From a bacterium (GTDB lineage Bacteria; Actinomycetota; Acidimicrobiia; Spongiisociales; Spongiisociaceae), in the NCBI GenBank assembly GCA_028821235.1, contig JAPPGV010000014.1:44396-108395 (forward strand): a stretch of 64,000 nucleotides of DNA, read 5' to 3'. Numbering within the stretch: the stretch's first letter is position 1; each line of letters starts with the position of its first letter. This document shows, one piece after another, positions 1-7,443 of the stretch. The position numbers were made by a program, and so were the translations under genes. The notes under the pieces were generated by a model. It did no database searches. It was not told where the DNA came from and was given only the letters and a program-made list of their open reading frames with translations.

Positions 1-1625
1 GGGTGCGAGACGAGGGCCGACTCCACCTCCATGGTGGAGATGTTGTGGCCGGATACCAGCATCACGTCGTCCACCCGGCCCAGCAACCACAGATAACCGT
101 CATCGTCCAGCTTGGCCCCGTCACCGGGGAAGTACATGCCGTCGTAGCGGGACCAGTAGGTGTCGATGTACCGCTGGTCGTCGCCCCAGATGGAGCGCAG
201 CATGGAGGGCCAGGTGTTGCGGATCACCAGGTAGCCGCCCCCTCCCCTGCCGACCGGGCTGCCCGCGTCGTCGACCACGTCCGCCTGGATGCCCGGCATG
301 GGGTTGGTGGCCGAGCCCGGCTTGGTGGAGGTGATGCCGGGTAGGGGGGCGATCATGATCGAGCCGGTCTCGGTCTGCCACCAGGTGTCCATGACCGGCG
401 CGTTGCCGCCCCCGATGTGCTCGTGATACCACATCCACGCCTCGGGGTTGATGGGTTCGCCCACCGTGCCGAGCACGCGCAGCGTGGACAGGTCGTGGCG
501 CTGCGGGTACTCCTCACCCCATTTCATGAAGGCCCGGATGGCGGTTGGAGCGGTGTAGAGCTGGGTCACCTTGTACTTGGCGATGATCGACCACAGCCGG
601 TCCTTGTCCGGGTAGTCGGGCGTCCCCTCGTACATGACCGAGGTGGTCTGGTTGGCCAGCGGCCCGTAGAGGATGTAGGTGTGACCGGTCACCCAGCCGA
701 TGTCTGCAGCGCACCACCAGATGTCCTGGTCCGGCTTGACGTCGAACACGAAGCTGTGAGTCGTGGCCGCGCCCACCAGGTATCCCCCCGTGGTGTGCAT
801 GATGCCCTTGGGCTTGGCGGTGGTGCCGGACGTGTACAGGATGTAGAGCAGGTCCTCGGCGTTCATGACCTCGGGCGCGCACTCGGCGCTCTGCCCGTCC
901 ACGAGGTCGTGCCACCAGATGTCCCGGCCCTCCTTCATGGTCACGTAGTTCTCGGTCCGGCGTAGCACCACGCAGCGTTCGACCAGATCGGTCCTCTCCA
1001 TGGCGCGGTCGGCGGCCACTTTCAGATCCACCACGCTCCCCCGGCGCCAGGCGCCGTCACAGGTGATGAGAACCCGGGCGCCGGCGTCCTCGACCCGGTC
1101 GTAGATGGCGTCGGCCGAGAAGCCGCCGAAGATGACGCTGTGGGCGGCACCGATGCGAGCACAGGCCAGCATGGCCACGGCCAGCTCGGGGACCATGCCC
1201 ATGTAGACCGCGACGCGGTCGCCCTTTCCGACTCCGATCGACTTCAGGCCGTTGGCGAACCGGCAAACGTCCTCGTAGAGGTCCCGGTATGTGATGACCC
1301 GCTCGTCCCCGGGCTCGCCCTCCCAGTAGTAGGCCACCTTGCCGCCCTTGCCGGCCTCGATGTGGCGGTCCAGGCAGTTGTAGGACATGTTGAGCTCGCC
1401 GTCCGTGAACCACTTGAAGAAGGGCGGGTTGGAGTCGTCCAGGAGGACGGTGGGCTCCTTGAACCAGGTCACGCGGTTGCGGGCCTGCGCCTCCCAGTAC
1501 GCGACCGGGTCGACGGCGGCTTGCTCATGCAGACCCGGTTGGGCGTTGGCCTGCCGGGTGAACTCCGGTGACGGCGGGAAGATGCGATCTTCCCGCAACA
1601 GGTTTTCGATGGTGCGCTCGGCCAC
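1..1625 (-). CDS. acs: acetyl-CoA synthetase, AMP-forming (3' end outside window)
   Basis: This cytoplasmic enzyme activates acetate with ATP and CoA to acetyl-CoA through an acetyl-adenylate. About 541 codons are readable. The family is usually near 650 residues, so the end of the C-terminal lid domain lies left of the window. The AMP-binding P-loop YTSGTTAKPKGI is near residue 262 and the adenylate-site motif WWQTETG near residue 413. The start is a GTG at 1625, the only canonical start between an in-frame TAG near 1660 and the conserved N-terminus. A GAGGAG sits only two bases before it, which is tight. It lies 122 bp downstream of lipBA on the same strand, so it may be transcribed separately. 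The identification is firm; the start is slightly uncertain. Confidence 0.96.
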   Translation of the reverse strand, partial: MAERTIENLLREDRIFPPSPEFTRQANAQPGLHEQAAVDPVAYWEAQARNRVTWFKEPTVLLDDSNPPFFKWFTDGELNMSYNCLDRHIEAGKGGKVAYYWEGEPGDERVITYRDLYEDVCRFANGLKSIGVGKGDRVAVYMGMVPELAVAMLACARIGAAHSVIFGGFSADAIYDRVEDAGARVLITCDGAWRRGSVVDLKVAADRAMERTDLVERCVVLRRTENYVTMKEGRDIWWHDLVDGQSAECAPEVMNAEDLLYILYTSGTTAKPKGIMHTTGGYLVGAATTHSFVFDVKPDQDIWWCAADIGWVTGHTYILYGPLANQTTSVMYEGTPDYPDKDRLWSIIAKYKVTQLYTAPTAIRAFMKWGEEYPQRHDLSTLRVLGTVGEPINPEAWMWYHEHIGGGNAPVMDTWWQTETGSIMIAPLPGITSTKPGSATNPMPGIQADVVDDAGSPVGRGGGGYLVIRNTWPSMLRSIWGDDQRYIDTYWSRYDGMYFPGDGAKLDDDGYLWLLGRVDDVMLVSGHNISTMEVESALVSH

Positions 1626-1747
1626 GTCTCCTCGCTTACGATCCGCGTGGGTCGGAGGCTACTCGCGTCGCCACACCCATCGCGCCAACCGGCTATAAGG
1701 CCGGGCCACCTCGCGGGCCCGAGATCCCGGGAGCTGACGCGTTGGGG

Positions 1748-3505
1748 TCAGTACCCGCCGACCGTTGCCGGAACCTCGGAGGAGGTGGTGGCGGCGTCCA
1801 GGGAGTCCCGGGCATGGTATGACGACCGCACCAGCGGGCCCGACTCGATATGGGCCAGTCCGATCCGCCGGCCGAAGTCCGCGTAATCGGCGAACTCGTC
1901 GGGGTGGACGTAGCGGTCGACCGGGCGGTGTCTCACCGTGGGCCGCAGGTACTGGCCCACCGTGACCACGTCCACGCCGACCGCCCTGAGATCGGCGATG
2001 GCTCCCAGGACCTCATCACGGGCTTCGCCCATGCCCACGATCAGTCCCGACTTCACCACCCCGTCCGGTCGGTACCACTTCGCCCGGGCCAGAAGCGCGA
2101 GGGAGCGTCCGTACGAGGCGGCGGTCCTGACCTCGCGCTGGAGCCGGAGGACGGTCTCGGTGTTGTGGTTCAGCACGGCCGGCCCCGCTTCCATGACCCG
2201 CTCCAGGTCCGCCCTGGCTCCCTTGAAGTCGGGAATCAGCACCTCGACGTCGCACTCCGGTACCCGTTTCCGCACCTCCTGCACCGTCCTGGCGAAGATG
2301 GTCGAGCCGCCGTCGGGAAGGTCATCGCGGTTGACGGACGTGATCACGGCGTGGCGGAGACCCATCGCCGCGATGGCCTCGGCCACCCGGACCGGTTCCT
2401 GAAGGTCGAGTCCTTGGGGGCGGCCCGTCGTGACGTCGCAGAAGCCACACGCCCGGGTGCAGACGCCACCCAGGATCATGATGGTGGCGGCGCCCTCGCT
2501 CCAGCACTCGTAGATGTTGGGGCAGCCTGCTTCCTCGCACACCGTGTGGAGGTCGAGCTCCCGCATGAGCCTTCCGAGCTGCCGGTATTCCGGCCCCAAG
2601 CGGGCGGTCACCTTCATCCACGGCGCCCGGGGCGGCTCGCCCGCCAGCCGCTTGCCGATCGTCACCGGCACGGCTGCCCGGCCCTTGCGGGCGAAGGTTC
2701 CCTCGGCAAGGAGCCGGTCCACCTCGAAGGTTCTCAGCCGTCCCTGCCCCCGGGTGAAGGCGCCCAGCTGGAGGTCGTTCTGCTCGTACCCGAACACCTC
2801 CACGAAGCGAGGGACCAGCACCTCGACGGTCTCCTCTATCGAGATCCTCCTGCCCAGGAGCTCCGCCAGGGAGGTGACGGGACGGTCGGTGATGCCGCAC
2901 GGGTGCATGTGACCGAAGTAGCTCATGTCAGGGTCGACATTCAGGGCGAAGCCATGCATGGTCACGCCCCGAGCCACCCGTACGCCGATTGCGGCCACCT
3001 TCCCCCGGTCGGTCCACACTCCGGTGTACCCGGCATCCCGCCAGGCCTCGACGCCGAAGTCGGACATGGTGCGGATCAGCACCTCCTCCACGGCCCGGAC
3101 ATAGGGGACGATCTTGCGCAGGTCGGCCAGGGCCAGGATGGGGTAGCCGACCAGCTGGCCGGGGCCGTGGTACGTGACGTCGCCCCCGCGGTCGATATCG
3201 AACCGCGTCGCTCCGATCGCGGCCAGGCGATCCTCGGGAAGGAGGAGGTGGGAGCCGTCGCCGTTGCGACCCACGGTGTAGACGTGGGGGTGTTCCTGCA
3301 GGAGCAGGTAATCGGACCCGGCCCGGCCCGTCTGCCTGCCCTCCCAGAAGGCGCGTTGCAGGTCCCAGGCCTCGTCGTACGCGAGACGGCCCAGCCACCT
3401 GGTGCGCAACCGGGTCGGTTCGGCCGCTATCCGGAACTGCCGGTCCGGTTCGACCGGCAGCCGGACCGGCTCCGGTAGTCTGTCTAGGTCAGTTGCTGTT
3501 CCCAA
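1748..3505 (-). CDS. lipB-lipA: fused octanoyltransferase LipB - lipoyl synthase LipA
   Basis: One 585-codon frame encodes both enzymes of endogenous lipoate synthesis. Residues about 35-240 are LipB, which moves octanoate from acyl carrier protein to lipoyl domains. It has RGGDVTYHGPGQ, the Lys of RGKVAAIG (about 169) and the catalytic Cys of HPCGITDRP (about 203). Residues about 290-565 are LipA, a radical-SAM enzyme that inserts the two sulfurs. It has the auxiliary cluster motif CEEAGCPNIYEC (Cys 323, 328, 334), the radical-SAM motif CTRACGFC (349, 353, 356) and the C-terminal RSSYHA. The two are normally separate proteins. The proposed start is a TTG at 3505, overlapping the E2 stop by 22 bp; a TTG about 31 codons later, just before the LipB homology, is an alternative. 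The operon lpdA-E2-lipBA puts it beside its substrate. Confidence 0.93.
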   Translation of the reverse strand: MGTATDLDRLPEPVRLPVEPDRQFRIAAEPTRLRTRWLGRLAYDEAWDLQRAFWEGRQTGRAGSDYLLLQEHPHVYTVGRNGDGSHLLLPEDRLAAIGATRFDIDRGGDVTYHGPGQLVGYPILALADLRKIVPYVRAVEEVLIRTMSDFGVEAWRDAGYTGVWTDRGKVAAIGVRVARGVTMHGFALNVDPDMSYFGHMHPCGITDRPVTSLAELLGRRISIEETVEVLVPRFVEVFGYEQNDLQLGAFTRGQGRLRTFEVDRLLAEGTFARKGRAAVPVTIGKRLAGEPPRAPWMKVTARLGPEYRQLGRLMRELDLHTVCEEAGCPNIYECWSEGAATIMILGGVCTRACGFCDVTTGRPQGLDLQEPVRVAEAIAAMGLRHAVITSVNRDDLPDGGSTIFARTVQEVRKRVPECDVEVLIPDFKGARADLERVMEAGPAVLNHNTETVLRLQREVRTAASYGRSLALLARAKWYRPDGVVKSGLIVGMGEARDEVLGAIADLRAVGVDVVTVGQYLRPTVRHRPVDRYVHPDEFADYADFGRRIGLAHIESGPLVRSSYHARDSLDAATTSSEVPATVGGY

Positions 3506-4773
3506 TCCCAGGTCTCCAGGTTTTCCTTGATCCGGCGGAGGAAGAGAACTGCGGTGGAGCCGTCGAAGGCTCGATGATCCCAGGACAGGCCGAGGTAACC
3601 CATGTGCCTGATGGCGATGGCGTCCGCGCCATCGGGCGTGGTTATCACCTTGGGTCGCTTGGCGATACCGTCTGTCGAGAGGATGGCCACGTCGGGAACG
3701 TTGATGACCGGCGCCGACATGAACGAGCCGTAGGGCCCGGGATTGGTGATCGTAAAGGTGCTGCCGGAGATGTCGTCGGGACCCACCCGACCGCCGCGCG
3801 CCCGCACTGCCAGGTCGCGGACCTTCCTCGCCAGGGCTCTCAGCGAATAGTCATCCGCCTTCTTTATGGTGACCACCATGAGGCCGTCCTGGTTGAGGTC
3901 AACGGCGATCCCGAGATGGACATCCTGGTGGAATGTGGCGGTGCGACCCTGCTGGTCGAAGGAACTGTTGACCACCGGGAAGGCCCGGAGGGCGTCCATC
4001 GTGGCGCGGGCGATGAAGGGCAGGTAGGTGAGCGAGAATCCTTCCTGCCGCCGGAAGGACTCGCGGTGGGCTTGGCGCACCCTCTCCACCTGCTCGTAGT
4101 CGACCTCCATAGAGGTCCACACGTGGGCGGCGGTGCGTAGCGAAGCGACCATGTTGTCGGCGATTCGCACCCGCAGGCGGCTGAGCTTGACGGGCTCGTC
4201 CATCTGCGGACCGGGATCGGCAGGCGCGGGCTCGGGCTCGGAGACTGCGGGGGCCGGGGCCGGTTCGGGCGCCGCCTTCATGCTGTCTATGTAGGCGAGC
4301 ACATCGTTGCGCGTAACGCGGCCGTCGCGTCCGGTGCCCTCGATGACGCCCGGATCGATGTCGTGCTCCCGGGCCAGGCGGCGGACCACCGGCGACAGGA
4401 ACTTGCGGGGTCCGCGCCGGTCGGGCGCATCCGATGCCGGGGCCGGTGCGGCCTCCGGTGGGGGCGGGGACGCCTCCCCTTCCTCCGCGGGGGGCGCTTC
4501 GGCCTCAGCAGCAGCGGCCGCCGGGACGCCCTCGTCGACCGAGGCGATCACCACCATGGCCGTGCCGACCTCGATCGTCTCGCCCTCGCCCACCAGTATC
4601 TCGCTGACCACACCGGCCACCGGTGACGGAACCTCCGTGTCGACCTTGTCGGTGGAGATCTCGACGATGGCCTCGTCGAGGGCGATGGAGTCGCCCTCCT
4701 GCTTCATCCACCGGAGCACGGTGCCCTCCGTTACCGTCTCGCCCAACTGCGGCATGGACACTGTGGTTGGCAT
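3484..4773 (-). CDS. 2-oxoacid dehydrogenase dihydrolipoyl acyltransferase (E2)
   Basis: This is the E2 core of a 2-oxoacid dehydrogenase complex, carrying acyl groups on lipoyl-lysine and passing them to CoA. It has one N-terminal lipoyl domain with the lipoylated Lys in ISTDKVDTEVPSP (about residue 43). A Pro/Ala-rich linker follows, then a peripheral-subunit-binding domain starting KFLSPVVRRLA, a second linker, and the acyltransferase domain ending in the catalytic WDHRAFDG (about residue 400). The ATG at 4773 is preferred because GGAGAGGTGA lies just upstream; an in-frame GTG three codons earlier is less well placed. It lies between lpdA and lipBA. No E1 gene is in the window, so pyruvate, 2-oxoglutarate and branched-chain specificity cannot be told apart. 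Confidence 0.93.
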   Translation of the reverse strand: MPTTVSMPQLGETVTEGTVLRWMKQEGDSIALDEAIVEISTDKVDTEVPSPVAGVVSEILVGEGETIEVGTAMVVIASVDEGVPAAAAAEAEAPPAEEGEASPPPPEAAPAPASDAPDRRGPRKFLSPVVRRLAREHDIDPGVIEGTGRDGRVTRNDVLAYIDSMKAAPEPAPAPAVSEPEPAPADPGPQMDEPVKLSRLRVRIADNMVASLRTAAHVWTSMEVDYEQVERVRQAHRESFRRQEGFSLTYLPFIARATMDALRAFPVVNSSFDQQGRTATFHQDVHLGIAVDLNQDGLMVVTIKKADDYSLRALARKVRDLAVRARGGRVGPDDISGSTFTITNPGPYGSFMSAPVINVPDVAILSTDGIAKRPKVITTPDGADAIAIRHMGYLGLSWDHRAFDGSTAVLFLRRIKENLETWDWEQQLT

Positions 4774-4813
4774 GTTTCTCACCTCTCCAGGGGTCGGGGC
4801 CTCATCGGCGGAC

Positions 4814-6193
4814 TCAGTGAAGGGGACGACCCGCCGAGGACAGCAAGGTCTCTCCGATCGCCTCGCTCAACGTGGGATGGGCGTGTATGAACGCCGCCAC
4901 CTCCTCCGGCAGGGCTTCCCAGCCCACCGCGTACATCAACTCGTGGATCATCTCGCCGGCCTGCGGTCCGACCACGGTGGCGCCCACGATAGGCCCGTCG
5001 ACCTCGTTCAGGATCCTTACGAATCCCTGGTTCCTCCCGATGATGCGGGCCCGGCCCACGCCCACGAAGGAGTGGTCGTGCTCCTCCACCGCAATACCCT
5101 TGGCAGCCGCATCGACCGAGGTGATGCCCACGGATGCCACCTCCGGATGGGTGTAGACCACGCTGGGGAGGGCCCGGTAATCGACCGGAGCGGGCGTTCC
5201 GGTGGCTATGAACGTGATGGCTGCCATGGCCTCGGCGAAGGCGCCGTGCGCGAGGCCGGGGGTGCCGGCCACGATGTCGCCGACCGCGAAGACGCCCGGC
5301 TCGGCAGTCTGCATGGTCTCCAGGTCGGTGATGACGAAGCCCCGGTCGGTCTCCGTCCGGACCGTGTCCAGCCCCAGATTCTCGGTCACCGGCCGGCGCC
5401 CTACGGCCACCAGCACCGCGTCCACCTCGACTCCCGACTCGGCCGCCCCGGTCCCGCCGAGGAGGAGCGGGCGCTCACCGGAGTTGTCGAGCGTCGCGGC
5501 GGCCTCCAGGAAGAACCTCACCCGTCTGCGCCTCAACTGCTTCTGGAGCTCTCGGGCGGCGGCCGGCTCGAAGCCGGGAATGATCTGGTCCAGCATCTCG
5601 AAGACCACCACATCGCTGCCCACGTCGGCCAGCAGGCTGGCGAACTCGCAACCAACTATCCCGCCCCCGATGATCCCCACCCGATCGGGCCGCTCGGTCC
5701 AGTCGAGCGCATGGTCTGAGTTGACGATCCTGACGCCGTCGTAAGGGAAGCCCGGAAGCTCGATCGGCACCGAACCGGTGGCGAGGATCACCGCCCGGCC
5801 CTCGAGTACCCGGGTGGCTCCGTCGTGATCGACCTCGACCCTTCCCGGTCCGGCCATCCGGCCCGTGCCCTTGACGACCTCGACCTTCCGCATCCTGAGC
5901 AGACCGGACAGGCCTCTCACGAGGCCGTTCACGATCCGGTCCTTGCGCGCCAGCGCCTTGGGCCAGTCGAAGGAGGTTTCCCCCGTCACCACTCCGAACT
6001 CCCCTGCGGAACGAACCGTCGAGTAAACCTCGGCGGACTGGAGCCAGGTCTTGGCCGGTATGCAGCCCCGTAGCAGGCAGGTTCCGCCTAGCTCATCCTT
6101 CTCGACCAGAGCCACCGAGAGACCGAAGTTGTGGGCGTACAGGGCGGCGCCGTAGCCGCCGGGGCCGCCGCCGATCACGATTACGTCATACAC
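4814..6193 (-). CDS. lpdA: dihydrolipoamide dehydrogenase (E3)
   Basis: This FAD flavoenzyme reoxidises the dihydrolipoamide of E2 and reduces NAD+. The N-terminal Rossmann motif VIGGGPGGYGAA binds FAD, and the redox disulfide is in GGTCLLRGCIPAK, a slight variant of the usual GGTCLNVGC. A second nucleotide-binding GIIGGGIVGCEFAS follows. The C-terminal HAHPTLSE supplies the His-Glu pair of the active site. The chosen GTG start has GGAGA nine bases upstream; an in-frame TTG eight codons earlier (6217) would add a non-conserved leader. It is first in the operon with E2 and lipBA, with about 40 bp to E2. Confidence 0.95.
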   Translation of the reverse strand: MYDVIVIGGGPGGYGAALYAHNFGLSVALVEKDELGGTCLLRGCIPAKTWLQSAEVYSTVRSAGEFGVVTGETSFDWPKALARKDRIVNGLVRGLSGLLRMRKVEVVKGTGRMAGPGRVEVDHDGATRVLEGRAVILATGSVPIELPGFPYDGVRIVNSDHALDWTERPDRVGIIGGGIVGCEFASLLADVGSDVVVFEMLDQIIPGFEPAAARELQKQLRRRRVRFFLEAAATLDNSGERPLLLGGTGAAESGVEVDAVLVAVGRRPVTENLGLDTVRTETDRGFVITDLETMQTAEPGVFAVGDIVAGTPGLAHGAFAEAMAAITFIATGTPAPVDYRALPSVVYTHPEVASVGITSVDAAAKGIAVEEHDHSFVGVGRARIIGRNQGFVRILNEVDGPIVGATVVGPQAGEMIHELMYAVGWEALPEEVAAFIHAHPTLSEAIGETLLSSAGRPLH

Positions 6194-6317
6194 GGATGCG
6201 TTTCTCCGATTCGCCAAGGGATGCGATTGGTCTGCCTGCAGGACAACCTGGTGTCATTCCACGGACAGAACACCAGCCTAGTTCGGGCTGAGAGATCCAA
6301 ACCTCTACCCTCCCGGC

Positions 6318-6410
6318 ATGCCCACCAGGTACCTGATCATCGCGGCGTTGATCACCGCCATGGTGATACTGGTCGGGGTGGGCGCCTGGTTCCTACTCGG
6401 AGTGATCTAG
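6318..6410 (+). CDS. possible 30-residue single-span membrane peptide
   Basis: A 30-codon frame runs from ATG to TAG on the opposite strand to its neighbours. It starts MPTRYLIIAALI and ends WFLLGVI, giving one continuous hydrophobic span with a positive N-terminus. That pattern resembles a single-pass small membrane protein rather than random sequence. No good ribosome-binding site is visible, so a leaderless transcript or no translation is possible. It lies between the start of lpdA and the 3' end of a three-gene operon. No function is proposed. Confidence 0.4.
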   Translation: MPTRYLIIAALITAMVILVGVGAWFLLGVI

Positions 6411-6413
6411 CAA

Positions 6414-6632
6414 CTACGGGCTCCGGAATCCCCGGTTGCGGGCCTCGGCCAAGGTGTCAGGGCCGAAACTCTGGATCAGGTTACGCCCCAGCAGGTCGTC
6501 GTCCCCGAGCCTGGCCTCGAGCCGGGCGAGCTGGTCACCGTCGTCGCAGTCGTAGACGATCATCGTGTCCCTGGCGCCGACGAAGCGGCTCTTCTCGAAC
6601 CGGGACAGGCGGGAGGATGCCCCACCGGACAC
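6414..6632 (-). CDS. small conserved-looking protein, unknown function
   Basis: This is a 72-residue acidic and Arg-containing soluble protein, with a core beginning TMIVYDCDDGDQLARLEARL and no membrane span or known catalytic motif. Its GTG start follows directly on the TGA of the zinc-ribbon gene, so it is the last gene of a translationally coupled three-gene operon. The tight packing is the main support that it is real. I do not recognise the family. Confidence 0.6.
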   Translation of the reverse strand: MSGGASSRLSRFEKSRFVGARDTMIVYDCDDGDQLARLEARLGDDDLLGRNLIQSFGPDTLAEARNRGFRSP

Positions 6633-6923
6633 TCAGGCCCCTCCCCCGGTAGCCACCTCGGCTCCGCACATCGGGCAGGGCGCCACGCTCACATCGCCGA
6701 CGATGAAGCTGAATCCGCATTCGGCATCCGGGCATCTCGCCCTCCGGGAGGGAACCTCGGGTGGAGGGGCCGGAGGCACCATGTCCTGGGGCCGTGGTCC
6801 GGGACCAGGACCTCCTCCACCGGTGCCGCGCACCTCGTTGGTGACCCCGCAGGCCGGACAGGCATAGCGGCCCGGCGCCATGACCTCGAAACCCGTCCCG
6901 CAGCGACCGCAGCGCGCCCTCAT
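6633..6923 (-). CDS. double zinc-ribbon protein, unknown function
   Basis: This 96-residue protein opens with a zinc ribbon (CGRCGTGFEV followed by CPACG). A Gly/Pro-rich linker leads to a second Cys-rich ribbon (CPDAECGFSF, then CPMCGAE), so there are two probable Zn(Cys)4 knuckles. The ATG at 6923 overlaps the stop of the upstream membrane-protein gene as ATGA, which fixes the start and indicates coupled translation. Such ribbons often bind nucleic acid or protein, but nothing in the sequence shows which. Confidence 0.7.
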   Translation of the reverse strand: MRARCGRCGTGFEVMAPGRYACPACGVTNEVRGTGGGGPGPGPRPQDMVPPAPPPEVPSRRARCPDAECGFSFIVGDVSVAPCPMCGAEVATGGGA

Positions 6924-7366
6924 ACAGGTTCCCCTTCCTCGACCGGTTCTCCCATTGCTCCTATGCCCGCCAGGTACGCGGCCTCTCGGGCCAGCACCGC
7001 GGCTATGTCGGACCGGGAGTAATCGTATCCGCTTGCGGCCAGCTTGGCACGGATGTACTCGATGGCGCTGCCCTCGCCCCCGGCCACCACCCGCAAGCCC
7101 CTCCGGCGGCGGGCGGGAACCGCCAGACCCTGAAGGTAGTGGACCGACCACTCGATGATGCGCTGCGCGCCCGCCGGCCGGATCCGGTCGAGTACCTCCG
7201 GGTCGAGATGCTCCACCGCGAAGTCGATGGCGTCGTTGATGACGTAGACCGGTTGACGCTCTGCCCGGGTACTCCTACGCCGGACCAGGACGGCCACCGA
7301 CATGGCGGCCAGGGCCAGGAGGAGGATTAGCGCCACGCCGAGCGCGATGACCGGAACGGATGGCAT
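6920..7366 (-). CDS. membrane-anchored protein, unknown function
   Basis: This 148-residue protein has one strongly hydrophobic N-terminal span (about residues 4-28, VIALGVALILLLALAAMSV) followed by RRR and a soluble helical region rich in Ala and acidic residues. It heads the three-gene operon with the zinc-ribbon and 72-residue proteins, overlapping the former by four bases. The topology predicts an N-terminal anchor with the soluble domain in the cytoplasm, because the Arg cluster directly follows the span. The family is not recognised. Confidence 0.7.
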   Translation of the reverse strand: MPSVPVIALGVALILLLALAAMSVAVLVRRRSTRAERQPVYVINDAIDFAVEHLDPEVLDRIRPAGAQRIIEWSVHYLQGLAVPARRRRGLRVVAGGEGSAIEYIRAKLAASGYDYSRSDIAAVLAREAAYLAGIGAMGEPVEEGEPV

Positions 7367-7443
7367 GGCCGGATCCTAGGAGGGTTTCTGGTCGCGAGTC
7401 TCTAGTCTCCGGCTGACGGCGTGATGGACGTCACTAACAACAT

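Noticed and set aside
1850..3478. A 542-codon plus-strand frame opposite lipBA
   Set aside because: It is the antisense of the LipB-LipA gene, His/Arg/Pro-rich and without any recognisable motif.
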